Made by a program: the position numbers and the translations under genes
The notes under the pieces: generated by a model
Databases searched by the model: none
What the model was told of the DNA's origin: nothing
The model's input: only the letters and a program-made list of their open reading frames with translations
Shown: positions 34,636 through 37,067 of the stretch, in pieces
Numbering within the stretch: position 1 is the stretch's first letter
Layout of the letters: each line of letters begins with the position of its first letter
Assembly: GCA_013139635.1 (NCBI GenBank)
Contig: WTAL01000196.1
Span: 1-37,067 of the forward strand
DNA: 37,067 bases
Direction: 5' to 3'
Source: Paracoccaceae bacterium
GTDB lineage: Bacteria > Pseudomonadota > Alphaproteobacteria > Rhodobacterales > Rhodobacteraceae

Positions 34636-35976
34636 TTAGCCTGCGGCTTCGACAGCCGCCACGATATCGTGAACAACGCTTTTTAAAACCGCCTCGTCGG
34701 TGCATTCCCCCATCACGCGGATAAGCGGCTCGGTGCCGGATTTGCGGATGAGCACGCGGCCATTTTCGCCGAAGCGAGCCTCGCCATCCGTAATAGCCGC
34801 TTGCACGGAAGCCGCCTCCAAGGGCGCGCTGCCCGCCTTATAGCGCACATTCACCAGCAATTGCGGCACCGGCTCAAACACCTGTGCCAGCGCGCTGGCT
34901 TTCTGGCCGGTATCCACCATGGCCCGCAAAAATTGCAGCGCGGCAATCAGCCCGTCACCCGTCGTCACATAATCTCGCAGCACAATGTGCCCCGATTGCT
35001 CACCCCCGAGGTTATACCCGCCAGCCCGCATGGCTTCGACCACATAGCGGTCGCCGACATTAGTTCGCAATAGCTTTAGCCCGTTGGCCTCCATGTGGCG
35101 CTCTAGCCCGAGATTGCTCATAACGGTGGCCACCAATGTGTTACCGTCCAGCTTGCCCTCAGCCGCCATGCGTGTGGCGATCAAACCCATGAGCTGGTCA
35201 CCATCTGCCACCTTGCCGGTTTCATCTATAATCATCAGGCGGTCGGCATCGCCATCAAGGCAAATGCCAAGATCAGCCCCCTGCTCTACCACCAGCCGCT
35301 GGGCCAGTTCTGGCTTGGTAGAGCCACAATTATCGTTAATATTAAATCCGTCAGGCTTCACGCCAATGGGCACCACATCGGCCCCCAACTCCCAGAGCAC
35401 CTCGGGCGCTGTGCGGTAGGCCGCGCCGTTAGCGCAATCAATGACCACCTTTAGCCCATCAAGCCGAAAGCGACGCGGGAAGGTGGTTTTTGCAAATTCC
35501 ATATAACGGGTCCGGTCGCCTTCTACCCTGTGCGCACGGCCGATTTTCGTGGCCTCTACCAGCGCTGGCTCGGCCTCAAGCAGAGCCTCAATTGCGTGCT
35601 CGGCGTCGTCTGAAAGCTTAAACCCGTCCGGCCCAAAAAACTTGATGCCGTTATCATAATGCGGGTTATGCGAGGCGGAAATCATGATGCCGATATCGGC
35701 GCGCATGGAGCGGGTCAGCATGCCCACAGCGGGGGTTGGCACGGGGCCGAGCAGATAGGCATCCATGCCCACACTGAGCAGGCCCGCCACCAGCGCATTT
35801 TCGATCATATAGCCAGATCGGCGGGTGTCTTTGCCAATAATCACCCGCTTGCTGCCCGCATGGGAGGCAAAATATTGCCCCACAGCCGCGCCGAGTTTAA
35901 GCGCCATTTCGGCGGTCATCGGGTGGGTGTTGGCCTTGCCTCGCACACCATCGGTGCCAAAATATTTACGGGTCAT
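34636..35976 (-). CDS. glmM: Phosphoglucosamine mutase GlmM
   Basis: This converts glucosamine-6-phosphate to glucosamine-1-phosphate, feeding UDP-GlcNAc for peptidoglycan and lipid A. The 446-residue protein has [14 protein letters not shown] at the N-terminus, the phosphoserine loop [20 protein letters not shown] with Ser102, the metal loop [11 protein letters not shown], the sugar-binding [10 protein letters not shown], and [14 protein letters not shown] at the phosphate-binding end. ATG 35976 follows GAGGCGTAA and directly abuts the folP stop. Confidence 0.98.
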   Translation of the reverse strand: MTRKYFGTDGVRGKANTHPMTAEMALKLGAAVGQYFASHAGSKRVIIGKDTRRSGYMIENALVAGLLSVGMDAYLLGPVPTPAVGMLTRSMRADIGIMISASHNPHYDNGIKFFGPDGFKLSDDAEHAIEALLEAEPALVEATKIGRAHRVEGDRTRYMEFAKTTFPRRFRLDGLKVVIDCANGAAYRTAPEVLWELGADVVPIGVKPDGFNINDNCGSTKPELAQRLVVEQGADLGICLDGDADRLMIIDETGKVADGDQLMGLIATRMAAEGKLDGNTLVATVMSNLGLERHMEANGLKLLRTNVGDRYVVEAMRAGGYNLGGEQSGHIVLRDYVTTGDGLIAALQFLRAMVDTGQKASALAQVFEPVPQLLVNVRYKAGSAPLEAASVQAAITDGEARFGENGRVLIRKSGTEPLIRVMGECTDEAVLKSVVHDIVAAVEAAG

Positions 35977-36972
35977 TTACGCCTCGATGTTAAGCGCGCT
36001 CCAGAGCGCGATTGCCTGCTTGGTCTCAGCAATATCATGCACCCGCAACATCTGCACCCCTTGATTGAGGCCATCCAGCGCCAGCGCGATTGAACCGGCA
36101 AAACGCCGCTCAGGGTTGGGCTGATGAGCGATCCGCTCAATTATTGACTTTCGGGAAACCCCAAGCAAAAGCGCACAGCCAAGCCCGTGAAACAAGCTCA
36201 TACCCCTGAGCAAAGCGAGGCTGTGGCTGTCGGTTTTTCCAAAGCCGATGCCGGGGTCGATTAGAATGCGAGCGCGCGGAATACCTGCCGCCACACAGGC
36301 CTCAACTCGCTCATGCAAATAATCAAAAACGTCTAGCAAGACGTTGTTATAGCTCGGGTTATCCTGCATGTTTTCAGGAGTCCCAACCGAATGCATCAGG
36401 CACACTGCCACGCCGTTTTCGGCTGCGGTTTTCAGGCTTTCAGGGTCAAATGTGAGGGCCGTAACATCGTTAAACAACCCAGCGCCTGCGGTCAGCGCCG
36501 CCTCAGCCACGCTGGCTTTGCGGGTATCCACCGAAATCGGGCCGATGCCCTTGGCCGTGAGCGCCTCCACCACCGGCACCACCCGCGCGGTCTCTTCATC
36601 CGGCGATACGTAAGCCGCTCCGGGGCGGGTGGATTCCCCCCCAATATCAACGATATCCGCGCCGTTCTTTAACAAGTTATTGGCGTGCTCAACCTCGGCT
36701 CCTGCATGCTGGCCGCCGTCAGAAAAGCTATCGGGGGTTACGTTAAGAATGCCCATAATCGAGGGGCGGTTCATCGCTACGCCGCATATCGGCGGGCGCG
36801 GGGCGGTGAGGCGGGTTAGCACTGTTTCGGGGATATCTTCCGCCGAAACAACCTCGCTAAAACCGTCCCTCCGGCAATGCTCAACCCGCTCAAACCAAAG
36901 CGGCCCACCAGCCAGCCGGAACGCGTGCAGCGGGGCTTCTCGCTGCACAAGTGGCCGATAATAATCAGTCAT
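35977..36972 (-). CDS. folP: Dihydropteroate synthase FolP
   Basis: This condenses para-aminobenzoate with dihydropterin pyrophosphate in folate synthesis and is the target of sulfonamides. ATG 36972 follows GTGGAAAG and overlaps the upstream stop by 8 nt; the frame could reach 36996. The 331-residue protein has a 70-residue N-terminal extension (YYRPLVQREAPLHAFRLAGG) before the TIM barrel. Barrel motifs are SIMGILNVTPDSFSDGG, IVDIGGESTRPGA, ISVDTRKASVAE, FNDVTAL, ILIDPGIGFGKT and LLGVSRKSIIERI. It is coupled to glmM. Confidence 0.96.
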   Translation of the reverse strand: MTDYYRPLVQREAPLHAFRLAGGPLWFERVEHCRRDGFSEVVSAEDIPETVLTRLTAPRPPICGVAMNRPSIMGILNVTPDSFSDGGQHAGAEVEHANNLLKNGADIVDIGGESTRPGAAYVSPDEETARVVPVVEALTAKGIGPISVDTRKASVAEAALTAGAGLFNDVTALTFDPESLKTAAENGVAVCLMHSVGTPENMQDNPSYNNVLLDVFDYLHERVEACVAAGIPRARILIDPGIGFGKTDSHSLALLRGMSLFHGLGCALLLGVSRKSIIERIAHQPNPERRFAGSIALALDGLNQGVQMLRVHDIAETKQAIALWSALNIEA

Positions 36973-37067
36973 CTTTCCACTTGATCGAGCAGCCAATGGA
37001 AGGCGTTTGTGCCGCTGGCCCTTTGCCTGTTTCGGCCACGAGCGTCATGGCTTCGATCATCTCGCGC
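36965..37067 (-). CDS. Thioredoxin/peroxiredoxin-like protein, C-terminal end (5' end outside window)
   Basis: Only 34 codons are visible, read in from the right edge, ending at TGA 36967-36965. They encode REMIEAMTLVAETGK, then GPAAQTPSIGCSIKWKDD. The ending PSIGCSIKWK is characteristic of a thioredoxin-family redoxin group (AhpC/TSA-like proteins with this tail). The active-site motif lies outside the window, so the call rests on the tail alone. It overlaps folP by 8 nt. Confidence 0.6.
   Translation of the reverse strand, partial: REMIEAMTLVAETGKGPAAQTPSIGCSIKWKDD

Noticed and set aside
1-37067. tRNA, rRNA, CRISPR arrays, insertion sequences and attachment sites
   Set aside because: Spacers were read on both strands; no cloverleaf, repeat-spacer array, transposase or terminal inverted repeat was found. 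Attachment-type repeats at the orphan gene borders were also not seen.

Overview
The window is a chromosomal segment from an alphaproteobacterium, most probably a member of the Rhodobacterales. The reasons are the aerobic cobaltochelatase pair cobS/cobT near bolA and a J-domain gene, a DUF4177-type protein, DUF2484 proteins between murC and murB, and the order ftsW-murG-murC-murB-ddl-ftsQ-ftsA-ftsZ-lpxC-bamD-recN. The core genes have moderately high GC by eye. I could not run a database search, so the genus is open.

Layout. 1-4938: the 3' end of pepN, an AT-richer PD-(D/E)XK nuclease coupled to it, a membrane diguanylate cyclase, a Pr6Pr-type membrane protein and gatB. 5011-7946: a gene run with two proteins of unknown role (the second with pentapeptide-like and TPR-like repeats), a sulfotransferase-like protein and a DUF4177 protein. 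7943-10754: bolA (convergent), a J-domain protein and a periplasmic 5'-nucleotidase with a strong terminator. 10850-16930: cobS, two orphan genes, cobT, a small membrane protein and an M24 aminopeptidase P. 17206-32295, all on the minus strand: recN, bamD, lpxC, ftsZ, ftsA, ftsQ, ddl, an orphan coiled-coil membrane protein, murB, three tandem DUF2484 genes, murC, murG and ftsW. 32458-34088: two tandem Stf0-like sulfotransferases. 34108-37067, minus strand: a secreted PEBP-like protein, glmM, folP and the 3' end of a redoxin-like gene.

How the genes work together. murG, murC, murB and ddl make peptidoglycan precursors. ftsW, ftsQ, ftsA and ftsZ form the septal machine. lpxC and bamD serve the outer membrane, and glmM supplies glucosamine-1-phosphate to both envelope polymers. 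Most genes in the division and cell-wall run overlap by 4 to 17 nt, which implies tight co-translation. cobS and cobT are the AAA+ and VWA subunits of aerobic cobaltochelatase; cobN is not in the window.

The accessory signal is a set of AT-richer orphan genes attached by short overlaps to the 3' ends of conserved genes: the nuclease after pepN, the 11818-12432 gene after cobS, and the 25752-26975 gene after murB. The AT-richer pair at 5011-6741 stands in a similar position, downstream of gatB. No rRNA, tRNA, CRISPR array or insertion sequence was seen. No gene-free stretch exceeds 300 bases; the longest is 16931-17205.
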